Shown: positions 1-6,011, counted from the stretch's first letter. The stretch: 6,215 bases of DNA from JBBDIM01 sp040880405 (GCA_040880405.1 JBBDIM010000059.1:1-6215); one strand, 5' to 3'. The notes: generated by a model from the sequence alone, not told the origin. Translations and numbers: made by a program.

Positions 1-63
1 GAAATAAAGGTGTACGGTGCCCTTCCGGAAGCAGCACGGCGCCGGAAATCGCAGGAGTGTTCA

Positions 64-80
64 ACCTCGACGGTCGAGGT
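64..80. repeat. 17-bp dyad, possible operator
   Basis: The arms ACCTCGAC (64-71) and GTCGAGGT (73-80) are perfect reverse complements around a single central base. A one-base centre cannot form a full hairpin, so this is better read as a two-fold symmetric DNA site, such as an operator for a dimeric repressor, or as a 6-bp stem with a 5-base loop. No gene can be assigned to it. A dyad of this size may also occur by chance in GC-rich DNA. Confidence 0.3.
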
Positions 81-128
81 CGAGACCATCCATTTTAACA
101 CACCCAGCAGCGCGATTCCATTTAACGC

Positions 129-149
129 ATTCTCAATTCAATTGAGAAT
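129..149. repeat. AT-rich inverted repeat with 9-bp arms
   Basis: ATTCTCAAT (129-137) and ATTGAGAAT (141-149) are perfect reverse complements separated by TCA. This AT-rich palindrome stands out in GC-rich surroundings and lies 25 bp left of the hairpin array. It could be a regulator binding site or a small hairpin. GAGAAT resembles a Fur-type half-site, but the arms are in the wrong order for a canonical Fur box, so I do not name a regulator. No T tract follows on either strand, so it is not a standard intrinsic terminator. Confidence 0.4.
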
Positions 150-174
150 CTCGAACGAAACGACCCGCACCGTC

Positions 175-275
175 GTAGCCACGCTTGCCAAAAGCGTGGG
201 GGAACTGCCAACCCGCGTGGTCCCGCAGGCAGCGTTTTCTCGCACTTCCCCCACGTTCTACGCGAACGTGGCTAC
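175..275. repeat. Paired-hairpin unit 1
   Basis: The left hairpin is GTAG (175-178), arm CCACGCTT (179-186), loop GCCAA, arm AAGCGTGG (192-199). The right hairpin is arm CCACGTTC (251-258), loop TACGC, arm GAACGTGG (264-271), then CTAC (272-275). The outer GTAGCCACG and CGTGGCTAC are 9-bp terminal inverted repeats, so the whole unit can also pair end to end. Between the hairpins CTGCC (206-210) and GGCAG (228-232) could make a further short stem. The minus strand carries GTGCGAGA (238-245) just beyond the right hairpin. Confidence 0.8.
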
Positions 276-301
276 GCAAGCAGGGCCCGCGGAAACCCGT
301 C

Positions 302-402
302 GTAGCCACGCTTGCCAAAAGCGTGGGGGAACTGCCAACCCGCCCGGCCCCGCTAGCAGCGTTTTCTCGCACATCTCCCACGTTCTACGCGAACGTGGCT
401 AC
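302..402. repeat. Paired-hairpin unit 2
   Basis: Same layout as unit 1: GTAG at 302-305, stem arms at 306-313 and 319-326, right hairpin arms at 378-385 and 391-398, then CTAC at 399-402. The seven differences from unit 1 all lie between the two hairpins. The minus-strand GTGCGAGA is at 365-372. Confidence 0.8.
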
Positions 403-428
403 GCAAGCAGGGCCCGCGAAAGCCCGTC

Positions 429-529
429 GTAGCCACGCTTGCTAAAAGCGTGGGGGATCTGCTAACCCGCGTGGCCCCGCTGGCGGCGTTTTCTCGCACT
501 TCTCCCACGTTCTACGCGAACGTGGCTAC
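429..529. repeat. Paired-hairpin unit 3, next to the stop of the leftward gene
   Basis: Same layout: GTAG at 429-432, arms at 433-440 and 446-453 with loop GCTAA, right hairpin arms at 505-512 and 518-525, CTAC at 526-529. Read on the minus strand, the right hairpin is the first structure past the stop codon of the 543-3611 gene, 13 bases away. It has no T tract, so it is more likely an mRNA-end stabilising hairpin or a factor-dependent stop than an intrinsic terminator. GTGCGAGA is on the minus strand at 492-499. Confidence 0.8.
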
Positions 530-542
530 GTAATACCTCCAC

Positions 543-3500
543 TTACTTCTCCGCTGGCAGGGGGACCTGGGTTTGGCTTTGCAGATAGGCGATGAGGTCT
601 CGCACTTGCTCATCGGCGAGCGGATCGAGTTGTCCTTCCGGCATGGGGGAGAGGTTGGTTCGTTTCCGCTCTTCGACTTCCGCGAGCGGAACCGTCACCC
701 GTTCCGTGGGTGTTTGCAGGGTGAGCGTGCGCTCGGTCTCTTCGGCGACCAGGCCGTTGAGCGTGCGGCCATCTTCCAAACGGACGATCGTCATGCGGAA
801 ATCGGCGTTGACCACCGCGCTGGGGTCGATCACGTTTTCCAGGAGGTAATCGAGGTTGTCGCGATTCGCCCCGGTCAGGTCGGGGCCGATGTTGCTCCCT
901 TCGCCGAACAGAGTGTGGCATTTGCCGCATAGGTTGTCGTACAGGGCCCGGCCGTTGGAACGATCCGCCGCGGATAACGCCGTGGGCGAAAGCTTCCCTT
1001 TCCACTGCTCAATCGCCTCCTTCTTCTCCGCCGGAGAATCACGGAGCTCGCCCCAGACTTCGCTGACCCGGCTCGTCAACTCTTCCCGGCCGAGGCTGCG
1101 GATTTGCCGCGCATGAAACGCCGAAAGATCCTCCCGCGGGATCGCGCCTCGCGCGATTCCCTCCAATAGCGGCCCTGCGAATTCCGGCCTGGAGACCAAA
1201 ATGCTGATGACCTCCGCGTGGTCGTAATCGCGGAAACTGCGGTAGCCGTCGACCAACTGCTTGCCGATCGCCTCCTCACCAAACAAGGCTAAGCCCCGCG
1301 CGGCGACGATGTTCAGATCGCGCTGGCCAATCATCCGCTCGCAAATCTCCCGCAGGTCATCCGGCCGCGCCTCGATCAGGGTCATCATGGCCGTCTTGCG
1401 AACCTCCGGCGGCGTGCCCCCATCCAGCGCCAGCTTGCGGACCTCTTCCAGTGCGACGCCACTACCAAACAGCACGCTCAGCTTCCGCGTGATGGCCAGC
1501 AGGTTCTCGTCCCCCAGGGCTTCCACCCGCTGCTCGACCTTATCCCAGCCTTGCGGCTTGGGTGCCTTCCGCCAACCGCGGAGTCCGGTCTCGATACCGG
1601 TGATGATATCGTCTAACCGCTGATTATCGGCCGGCGTGACCGCCGCCAGAATTTGATCGATCCACTGCGGATCTTCCGCCAGCTCCTCCGCTAGCCGCCG
1701 CGTGATGAGCGTCCGCGTCAGCGGCCACTGCGATTTGGCCACCAGCGGCACGAGGTCTTTTGGATGCGTTTCCGCGACCGGAATCAAACCATACCACACC
1801 ATCAGCGGCAGGTTGTGGTCGTCGGCGTCCTCGCTGTGCGACATGAGGGCCGCGGCCACCTCGGCCCGCAAGGCAACGGGGAGTCGCTGTAGCGTCGAGG
1901 CCAGCGTCAAGCGAACCAACCCAGAATCGTCGTTCCCGGCCAGCTCCACCAGCGTCGGCAACCAAGCGGTGGTTTCTTCTGTGATCTCCGCAGCACGGTC
2001 TTCACGCACTTGCCCGACGATTGGGCCAAGCACGGAATCAAGCGGCCAGCCTTGGCTCAGCAGACGAATACCCCACACGCGGAGATGCTCGTTCTCGCTG
2101 GCGAGCAGCCGGTCGATCAGCGGCTTGTCGACGCCGCCCAGGACCGAGAGAGTCCAAACGGCGTGCAGCTTGTGAACCGGGTCCTTCGCTTCACCGAACA
2201 TCGCGAGGAGCGACTCAAGCGTCTCCTCGGAGGTCTCACCCAGTACGTGCCGCCGTGCCAATTCCATCCGCGCTTGACGGACGTACCATTGGTTTGACGA
2301 GAGTTGGTATTCCACTAGCTCCTGAGCGGACGACTTGCGGAGGTCAAACGGTTTCATCGGCTTGGGCTCGCCGTGGGACAGCTTGAAGATCCGGCCACTT
2401 TCGCGGTGGACGCCGGTGCTGTCGTGGCATTCGCCGGTGTCGCTCCAGTCCAGGACATACACACTCCCGTCCGGGCCGGAGCTCATTTCGATCCCGCGAA
2501 ACCAGGGGTCGGCACTCTGCAAGATGTCTTGGCCATGGCTGCCGACGTAGCCGCTGCCGACCCGCTTGAGAATTTCTTGATTGCAGCGACGGCCGTGGAA
2601 GTTGAGGGTCATCAATCGGCCACGGTACTCATCCGGCCAGTTGTCTCCCTGGTAGATGATCATCCCGCTGTGGGCATGCCCGCCCCCGAGGTCGCTGGCA
2701 GAGCCGTCTCGGGAAGAAGTCCACCCTTTGCCGGTATCGAAGTGCCAGTGGTCGGCGTGTTGGTCGATTGCCATGTACGCCTTGGGGTTGGGGTCAATCG
2801 TATGCGGCCGCACGAAGTGGGCCCCTTCGATCAAGTGCCACAGGTGGCCATTCACGGTGTTAATGAAAAACCCTTGGCCATGCTCGTCCCAGTCATGACC
2901 CCAAGGGTTGGTGGTGCCGCTGCACAAAACCTCCACTCGTTTGTCGATTGGGTGATAACGCCATACGCCCCCCGCCAAGGTTTGCCGCAGGTGGGGCGGA
3001 GTCTCTGGCGTGCCGATCAGCCCAGGGCAGGAAGCCCCGCACCTGCCGTACAACCAACCATCGACACCCCACCGCAAGCCGTTGGCGAAGTTGTGGTAGT
3101 TGGCATCCGCCACGGTAAAGCCATCCAGCACCACCACCGGCTCGACGTCTGGTTGGTCATCGCCATCATGGTCCGGGATGAACAACAACTGCGGCGGGCA
3201 CATCAACCAGACCCCACCAAGCCCCACTTCGACACTGGTGAGCATCTGCGGTTTATCGGTAAAGACTTTTCGCTTATCGAATTTCCCGTCGCCGTCGGTG
3301 TCCTCGAAGATCAGGACCCGATCGCGGAGGTTCAGATCGAACCGCGTGGGTCTTTCCGCGTAGGTATAATTCTCCGCGATCCAGAGCCGACCCTTGGTAT
3401 CCCAGGTCATATCAATCGGGTTTTGCACATCCGGCTCCGAGGCGAAAACGCTCGCCTGAAACCCTTCCGGCAGGTCCATCTTCGCAGCGGCCTGATCGGC

Positions 3501-3611
3501 GGCGAGCCAACCGACCAGCGGTTCTCGTTCGCTGTTGTAAAGCTCCGGGAAATCGGCGTGAAGGAGCGACGGAATCAGCAGCAAAGCGATCAGCGAAAGG
3601 AGAAGACGCAT
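543..3611 (-). CDS. PVC-type haem-binding CxxCH protein (membrane-bound dehydrogenase family)
   Basis: Predicted exported redox protein of 1022 aa; substrate unknown. Residues 1-19 form a signal peptide (MR, a Leu/Ile-rich core, LLHA, cleavage before D20). Residues about 45-415 look like a beta-propeller of the type called putative membrane-bound dehydrogenase in Pirellula and Verrucomicrobium. They contain two Asp-rich, calcium-loop-like turns (D104-T-D-G-D-G-K-F-D112 and D147 to D155) and the His-rich GGGHAHSG stretch (H312, H314). Residues about 430-860 are helical and HEAT-like. The C-terminal domain, about 880-1022, has the haem motif C895-G-K-C-H899 and a likely distal ligand M990 in SPMPEG. 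Between them lies the beta-rich insert (DGRTLNGLV to VPLAEVE) typical of this PVC haem domain. Length is normal for the family. The ATG at 3609-3611 is chosen for the signal peptide and an AAGGA upstream; the frame stays open to 3899, but that stretch is Pro-rich and lies in repeat DNA. Family assignment is from remembered motifs. The enzymatic activity of the family is poorly established. Confidence 0.92.
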   Translation of the reverse strand: MRLLLSLIALLLIPSLLHADFPELYNSEREPLVGWLAADQAAAKMDLPEGFQASVFASEPDVQNPIDMTWDTKGRLWIAENYTYAERPTRFDLNLRDRVLIFEDTDGDGKFDKRKVFTDKPQMLTSVEVGLGGVWLMCPPQLLFIPDHDGDDQPDVEPVVVLDGFTVADANYHNFANGLRWGVDGWLYGRCGASCPGLIGTPETPPHLRQTLAGGVWRYHPIDKRVEVLCSGTTNPWGHDWDEHGQGFFINTVNGHLWHLIEGAHFVRPHTIDPNPKAYMAIDQHADHWHFDTGKGWTSSRDGSASDLGGGHAHSGMIIYQGDNWPDEYRGRLMTLNFHGRRCNQEILKRVGSGYVGSHGQDILQSADPWFRGIEMSSGPDGSVYVLDWSDTGECHDSTGVHRESGRIFKLSHGEPKPMKPFDLRKSSAQELVEYQLSSNQWYVRQARMELARRHVLGETSEETLESLLAMFGEAKDPVHKLHAVWTLSVLGGVDKPLIDRLLASENEHLRVWGIRLLSQGWPLDSVLGPIVGQVREDRAAEITEETTAWLPTLVELAGNDDSGLVRLTLASTLQRLPVALRAEVAAALMSHSEDADDHNLPLMVWYGLIPVAETHPKDLVPLVAKSQWPLTRTLITRRLAEELAEDPQWIDQILAAVTPADNQRLDDIITGIETGLRGWRKAPKPQGWDKVEQRVEALGDENLLAITRKLSVLFGSGVALEEVRKLALDGGTPPEVRKTAMMTLIEARPDDLREICERMIGQRDLNIVAARGLALFGEEAIGKQLVDGYRSFRDYDHAEVISILVSRPEFAGPLLEGIARGAIPREDLSAFHARQIRSLGREELTSRVSEVWGELRDSPAEKKEAIEQWKGKLSPTALSAADRSNGRALYDNLCGKCHTLFGEGSNIGPDLTGANRDNLDYLLENVIDPSAVVNADFRMTIVRLEDGRTLNGLVAEETERTLTLQTPTERVTVPLAEVEERKRTNLSPMPEGQLDPLADEQVRDLIAYLQSQTQVPLPAEK

Positions 3612-3621
3612 GGGGTGGGTA

Positions 3622-3626
3622 TCCTT
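3622..3626 (-). promoter_or_regulatory. Shine-Dalgarno-like AAGGA deciding the start of the haem protein
   Basis: On the minus strand AAGGA ends 10 bases before the ATG at 3611. Together with the signal peptide that follows directly, it supports translation from 3611 rather than from the longer open frame reaching 3899. Confidence 0.6.
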
Positions 3627-3653
3627 AGTGTGGGGAAGGTATACGTTGCATGT

Positions 3654-3682
3654 AGTGTACTTGATGCGTCGCCTGTTGCCAA
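3654..3682 (-). promoter_or_regulatory. Sigma70-like promoter for the haem protein
   Basis: Minus strand: TTGGCA at 3682-3677 (5 of 6 to TTGACA), a 17-base spacer, and TACACT at 3659-3654 (4 of 6 to TATAAT, keeping the key TA...T positions). Transcription would begin near 3647 and give a leader of about 36 bases containing the AAGGA. Spacing and placement are right, and no better pair is seen nearby. It also means that the repeats further upstream are not part of the mRNA. Confidence 0.55.
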
Positions 3683-3686
3683 AACC

Positions 3687-3708
3687 GGGGGGAGGGGGCG
3701 TGGGAGGG
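3687..3708 (+). other. Four G tracts with quadruplex-forming pattern
   Basis: The plus strand has GGGGGG, GGGGG, GGG and GGG separated by loops A, CGT and A, which fits the standard quadruplex pattern of four runs of at least three G with loops of 1-7. It lies 5 bp upstream of the -35 hexamer of the leftward gene, on that gene's template strand. Folding is predicted from sequence only. Confidence 0.5.
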
Positions 3709-3719
3709 CGAATAGAGCT

Positions 3720-3753
3720 GGGTGCCATGCCCACGCCCTCCAACGTGGGCATG
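3720..3753. repeat. Left member of a 34-bp perfect inverted repeat
   Basis: This segment is the exact reverse complement of 4039-4072, including the asymmetric 8-base hairpin loop. The two ends bound a 353-bp stretch made of copy A and a second, partial core. Each end is a hairpin, with GGGTGC on its outer side, so the head sequence faces outward at both ends. Confidence 0.85.
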
Positions 3754-3850
3754 AGACGTGCGAGAACGTAATGTCTTCTCCTAGAAGTTCGGACGCCTTC
3801 TCGGGTTCCATTCGACGACGTTGCCATTGGAGGAATTTCACGCCAAAGAT

Positions 3851-3890
3851 CGGAGGGCTCGCGTCCTTCCGCTTTTATTTTGCATTTTTC
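3851..3890 (+). terminator. Terminator-like hairpin and T-rich tract in copy A
   Basis: Plus strand: CGGAGGG (3851-3857) pairs with CCTTCCG (3865-3871) as a 7-bp stem with one G-T wobble and a 7-base loop, followed by CTTTTATTTTGC and five T. This resembles a Rho-independent terminator reading rightward. In this copy it would stop transcription antisense to the leftward gene's upstream region, or end a small RNA made from the repeat. The T tract is interrupted, so efficiency is uncertain. Confidence 0.45.
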
Positions 3891-3923
3891 AATCTCCATT
3901 AATCATTTTCCATTAATATCGGA

Positions 3924-3937
3924 GCAGCGCAAGCTGC
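3924..3937. repeat. Small hairpin with GCAA loop at the junction of copies A and C
   Basis: GCAGC (3924-3928), GCAA, GCTGC (3933-3937): a perfect 5-bp stem with a GNRA-type tetraloop, exactly where copy A ends and the next core begins. The corresponding end of copy B keeps GGAGCAGCGC but is cut by the window edge. Confidence 0.4.
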
Positions 3938-3940
3938 CCG

Positions 3941-4038
3941 CTGAAGTGCGAGGGGATGCTGTCTTTTCCGAGAAGCTCGGTCGCCGTCTCACATTTCTAT
4001 CAGGGCGGCGTTGCCGGTGGAGAATCAACCCGCGAAAA
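3941..4038 (+). repeat. Intergenic repeat family, partial copy C (core only)
   Basis: This stretch aligns with the core of copies A and B: GAAGTGCGAG (3944-3952... matching 6044-6052), TTTTCCGAGA, GCCGTCTC, GGCGGCGTTGCC, then GAATCAACCCGCGAAAA against the GAATTTCACGCCAAAG of copy A. It lacks the leading hairpin and the T-rich tail. In place of the tail it runs into the inverted hairpin at 4039-4072. It has the same orientation as A and B, and its GTGCGAG box lies 188 bp from that of copy A. It is clearly diverged from both. Confidence 0.65.
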
Positions 4039-4072
4039 CATGCCCACGTTGGAGGGCGTGGGCATGGCACCC
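4039..4072. repeat. Right member of the 34-bp perfect inverted repeat
   Basis: CATGCCCACG (4039-4048) and CGTGGGCATG (4057-4066) form a 10-bp stem around an 8-base loop, followed by GCACCC. The segment equals the reverse complement of 3720-3753 base for base. Exact identity next to cores that have diverged suggests that the ends were copied recently or are kept identical by selection or conversion. Confidence 0.85.
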
Positions 4073-4126
4073 GATGAACTATCCGGCGAGCGGGCCCCAC
4101 GGGATCGCACTTGGCCTGAATCGTTG

Positions 4127-4132
4127 TATATT
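4127..4132 (+). promoter_or_regulatory. Possible -10 element for the kinase gene
   Basis: TATATT matches TATAAT at 5 of 6 positions and would start transcription near 4139, giving a leader of about 44 bases. No convincing -35 hexamer lies 16-18 bases upstream; TTGGCC at 4111 is too close. The region 4073-4182 holds nothing else that I recognise, and no Shine-Dalgarno sequence precedes the ATG at 4183. Confidence 0.3.
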
Positions 4133-4182
4133 GGAAGCTTGGTACCCCCTTTTCCTCGACTCCCATCTCGAATCGATCTCCG

Positions 4183-6003
4183 ATGGAATCTAAAAAGCTC
4201 GGCCCTTATCGCCTGGATGAAGTGTTAGGAAGCGGCGGCATGGGGACCGTCTTTCGCGGTGTTGATGAGCGGACGGGGGACCGGGCCGCGATTAAGGTAT
4301 TGCCCTCCGGGCTGGCTCAGCATGGCGGCCTGCGCGAGCGGTTTCAGCGCGAGATCGAGACCCTGCTCCAGCTCCGGCATCCTAGTATCGTTCGCCTGTT
4401 TGGGTTTGGCGAGGAGCATGGCGAGATGTTCTACGCCATGGAGATGGTCGAAGGGGACAGCCTGGCCGACCTGCTCAACCGGGGGCAGCGGTTCGATTGG
4501 CAGACCGTGGTCCGCTACTCCATCGAAATCGCCGCCGCCTTGAAACATGCTCACGATTTCGGCGTGGTCCACCGCGATATCAAGCCGGCGAACCTAATCA
4601 TTAACACGGCCGGGCACGCCAAGGTCCTCGATTTTGGGATTGCGCGGCTGTTTGGCTCGACCAGTGTGACGGCGGCCGGAGGGATCGTCGGCACGGCTGA
4701 TTACATGGCCCCGGAACAAGCGTTTGGCGAACCGGTCACACCTCGATCCGACCTGTATAGCTTGGGGGCCGTGATGTACACGCTGCTGGCCAGGCAACCT
4801 CCGTTTCGCGCCAGTTCGATGACCGAGGTCCTCGATAAGCTTCGCTACTCCGAGCCGATCCCGATCGATCGACTGTGCGAATCGATCCCGGAAGAGTTGG
4901 CCGCCCTGATCGACCAGCTCCTTTCCAAAGACCCCAACGATCGGATCCCGACCGCCACCGTCCTCTCGCGTCGCCTGACCGCCATTCTCGAAAGCGATGT
5001 CGCCGCCGAAGAGGATTTTGAAATCGATATCGCCAGCCAGGCGACCCAAACTCCGGAGGAGGCGGAGGAGTACCGGCTTCGGTCTCCCTTGAACCAGCCG
5101 AACCCGACGAGTATCGACGAGTCCCGTTCCGACCGCCGCTCCACAAAGGTCTCTTCGCAGGCCCCCAATGTCTCCGGCGATGCGATGACTGAGCAGGACA
5201 CGATCGCTATCAATCGGGGCGGATCCAAGCCGGAAGAGCCGACCAACCACTTCACCACGGTGGCCCAGCAGCGGCAACGAGCCGCCGCCGGAGGCCGAGA
5301 TGGGACCGCGCGAAACTGGTGGCATATTTTGCAGGTAGTCGGAATTTTGGCCGCATTGGTAATCGTGGGATTGGCCATCTATTTCGGTCCCGGCAAAGCG
5401 GACGCCGATACCCTTTATCAGCGAATCACAGCCGCCGCCGATGCCGACGACCTGGGCCGAGTGACCGGGGAGATGGAGCAGTTCAAGGAGCGGTTCCCGG
5501 ACGATCCTCGGGTCGAATCGGTCGAGCAACTGCAAGAGGAGTTGGCCCTCAAACGGCTGGAGAACCGCTACTTGCTGGGCGCGAAACTACGGCTAGTGTC
5601 CGATCCACTGCACCCGGTCGAGCAGATTTATCTGGAGGCGATCCGATTGGCGGATCGACATCCCAACGATGCGGCCGAGAAGTTGGAGTCGATGTTGGTG
5701 CTGTTCGACGATGCGGAGGACCAGCCGGAGCAGGTCCGGAAATGCCTGGAGCTGGCCCGACGTCGTTTGACGCAACTGCAAGGAATGATCAACCGCGTCA
5801 GCGCAGAACAAGTGCAGTTCGCCCAACAGCGAATGGACGCCGCCCAAGACATCGCCGCGACCAATCCCACGCGAGCGAGCGAAATCTACCGAGGCATCAT
5901 CCGTTTGTATCAAGACAAACCGTGGGCCGCCAACCTCATCACCGAGGCCGAGCAGGCGCTGGATGCGTTACCGGCGGGCGAAGGGGAATCGCCGGCGGAT
6001 TGA
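4183..6003 (+). CDS. Membrane-anchored Hanks-type Ser/Thr protein kinase
   Basis: A 606-aa kinase predicted to phosphorylate proteins on Ser/Thr at the cytoplasmic membrane. The PknB-like catalytic domain spans about 9-269: Gly-rich loop LGSGGMGTV (15-23), ATP-anchoring K38, helix-C E57, HRDIKPAN (130-137, catalytic D132, RD type), DFG (150-152), activation loop with T160, T163 and T171, APE (176-178), DLYSLG (D190) and the late conserved R254. All catalytic residues are present, so it should be active. A Ser/Thr/Glu-rich linker, about 270-376, leads to one membrane segment, about 382-401. The remaining 200 residues, with several amphipathic helices rich in Glu, Arg and Leu (TPR-like feel), lie outside the cytoplasm and may be a sensor; I do not recognise the family and see no PASTA repeats. 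The ATG at 4183 is the first start after an in-frame stop at 4117. The gene is divergent from the haem protein. Its TGA abuts a repeat. The ligand and targets are unknown. Confidence 0.93.
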   Translation: MESKKLGPYRLDEVLGSGGMGTVFRGVDERTGDRAAIKVLPSGLAQHGGLRERFQREIETLLQLRHPSIVRLFGFGEEHGEMFYAMEMVEGDSLADLLNRGQRFDWQTVVRYSIEIAAALKHAHDFGVVHRDIKPANLIINTAGHAKVLDFGIARLFGSTSVTAAGGIVGTADYMAPEQAFGEPVTPRSDLYSLGAVMYTLLARQPPFRASSMTEVLDKLRYSEPIPIDRLCESIPEELAALIDQLLSKDPNDRIPTATVLSRRLTAILESDVAAEEDFEIDIASQATQTPEEAEEYRLRSPLNQPNPTSIDESRSDRRSTKVSSQAPNVSGDAMTEQDTIAINRGGSKPEEPTNHFTTVAQQRQRAAAGGRDGTARNWWHILQVVGILAALVIVGLAIYFGPGKADADTLYQRITAAADADDLGRVTGEMEQFKERFPDDPRVESVEQLQEELALKRLENRYLLGAKLRLVSDPLHPVEQIYLEAIRLADRHPNDAAEKLESMLVLFDDAEDQPEQVRKCLELARRRLTQLQGMINRVSAEQVQFAQQRMDAAQDIAATNPTRASEIYRGIIRLYQDKPWAANLITEAEQALDALPAGEGESPAD

Positions 6004-6011
6004 GCTGGGTG

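Larger units (their letters stand above)
1..170. other. Left-edge region without a supportable gene
   Basis: I find no gene here that I can defend. One plus frame is open from the left edge to about 432, but it runs straight through the palindromic repeat array, has no recognisable protein features and ends inside a repeat hairpin. Another plus frame is open from the edge to a TAA at 96-98 and could be the tail of a gene entering from the left. On the minus strand an ATG at 87-89 opens about 30 codons running off the left edge, with no Shine-Dalgarno sequence in front. None of these can be judged without the flanking sequence. Two dyads, at 64-80 and 129-149, are listed separately. Confidence 0.5.
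171..530. repeat. Three tandem 127-bp units of paired REP-like hairpins
   Basis: Three units repeat with an exact 127-bp period: 101-bp bodies at 175-275, 302-402 and 429-529, joined by 26-bp linkers at 276-301 and 403-428. Each body begins with GTAG plus a hairpin and ends with a second hairpin plus CTAC, so two REP-like palindromes face each other. This is the layout called BIME in enterobacteria. By eye, units 2 and 3 each differ from unit 1 at 7 of 101 positions. All hairpin stem bases are identical in the three copies, and the changes lie in a loop or between the hairpins. Such elements are normally moved by single-strand transposases of the IS200/RAYT type; none is encoded here. The array begins 12 bases beyond the stop codon of the leftward gene, the usual position of REP elements. 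Confidence 0.85.
3713..3930 (+). repeat. Intergenic repeat family, copy A (hairpin, core, T-rich tail)
   Basis: This 218-bp stretch matches 6000-6215 along its whole length. Shared blocks include GAGCTGGGTGCC at the start, a hairpin, GTGCGAGA (3758-3765), CTCGGGTTCCA (3800-3810), CGTTGCCAT, a 27-base identity at 3865-3891 (matching 6149-6175), CATTAATCATT and GGAGCAGCGC at the end. The hairpin arms CATGCCCACG (3726-3735) and CGTGGGCATG (3744-3753) pair perfectly around an 8-base loop. A second short stem, AGAAG (3783-3787) with CTTCT (3797-3801), falls where copy B also has a stem. No protein is encoded. It sits between two divergent promoters. Confidence 0.8.

Noticed and set aside
75..110. 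Possible leftward promoter with TAAAAT as -10
   Set aside because: No acceptable -35 hexamer lies 16-18 bases upstream, and no downstream gene can be confirmed within the window.
129..149. Fur box
   Set aside because: GAGAAT resembles part of a Fur site, but the half-sites are arranged in the opposite order to the canonical inverted repeat.
10..432. Open frame of 140 codons on the plus strand at the left edge
   Set aside because: Most of it is translated hairpin repeat. It ends within the GTAG of unit 3, has a GTG start without a ribosome site and shows no protein-like features.
171..530. CRISPR array
   Set aside because: The repeated unit is 127 bp with nearly identical content throughout. 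There are no short repeats with unique spacers and no cas genes.
2373..3902. Plus-strand open frame of 509 codons antisense to the haem protein
   Set aside because: It is the complement of a strongly supported gene with signal peptide, propeller and haem motifs. Long antisense frames are common in GC-rich genes with biased third positions, and its translation shows no domain.
4135..4146. Adjacent HindIII and KpnI sites resembling a cloning-vector polylinker
   Set aside because: Only these two sites match. The flanking sequence continues as native intergenic DNA into the kinase start, so this is probably chance.
4594..5535. Minus-strand open frame of 313 codons antisense to the kinase
   Set aside because: It overlaps the catalytic and linker regions of a clear kinase and has no recognisable protein motif; a coding shadow.
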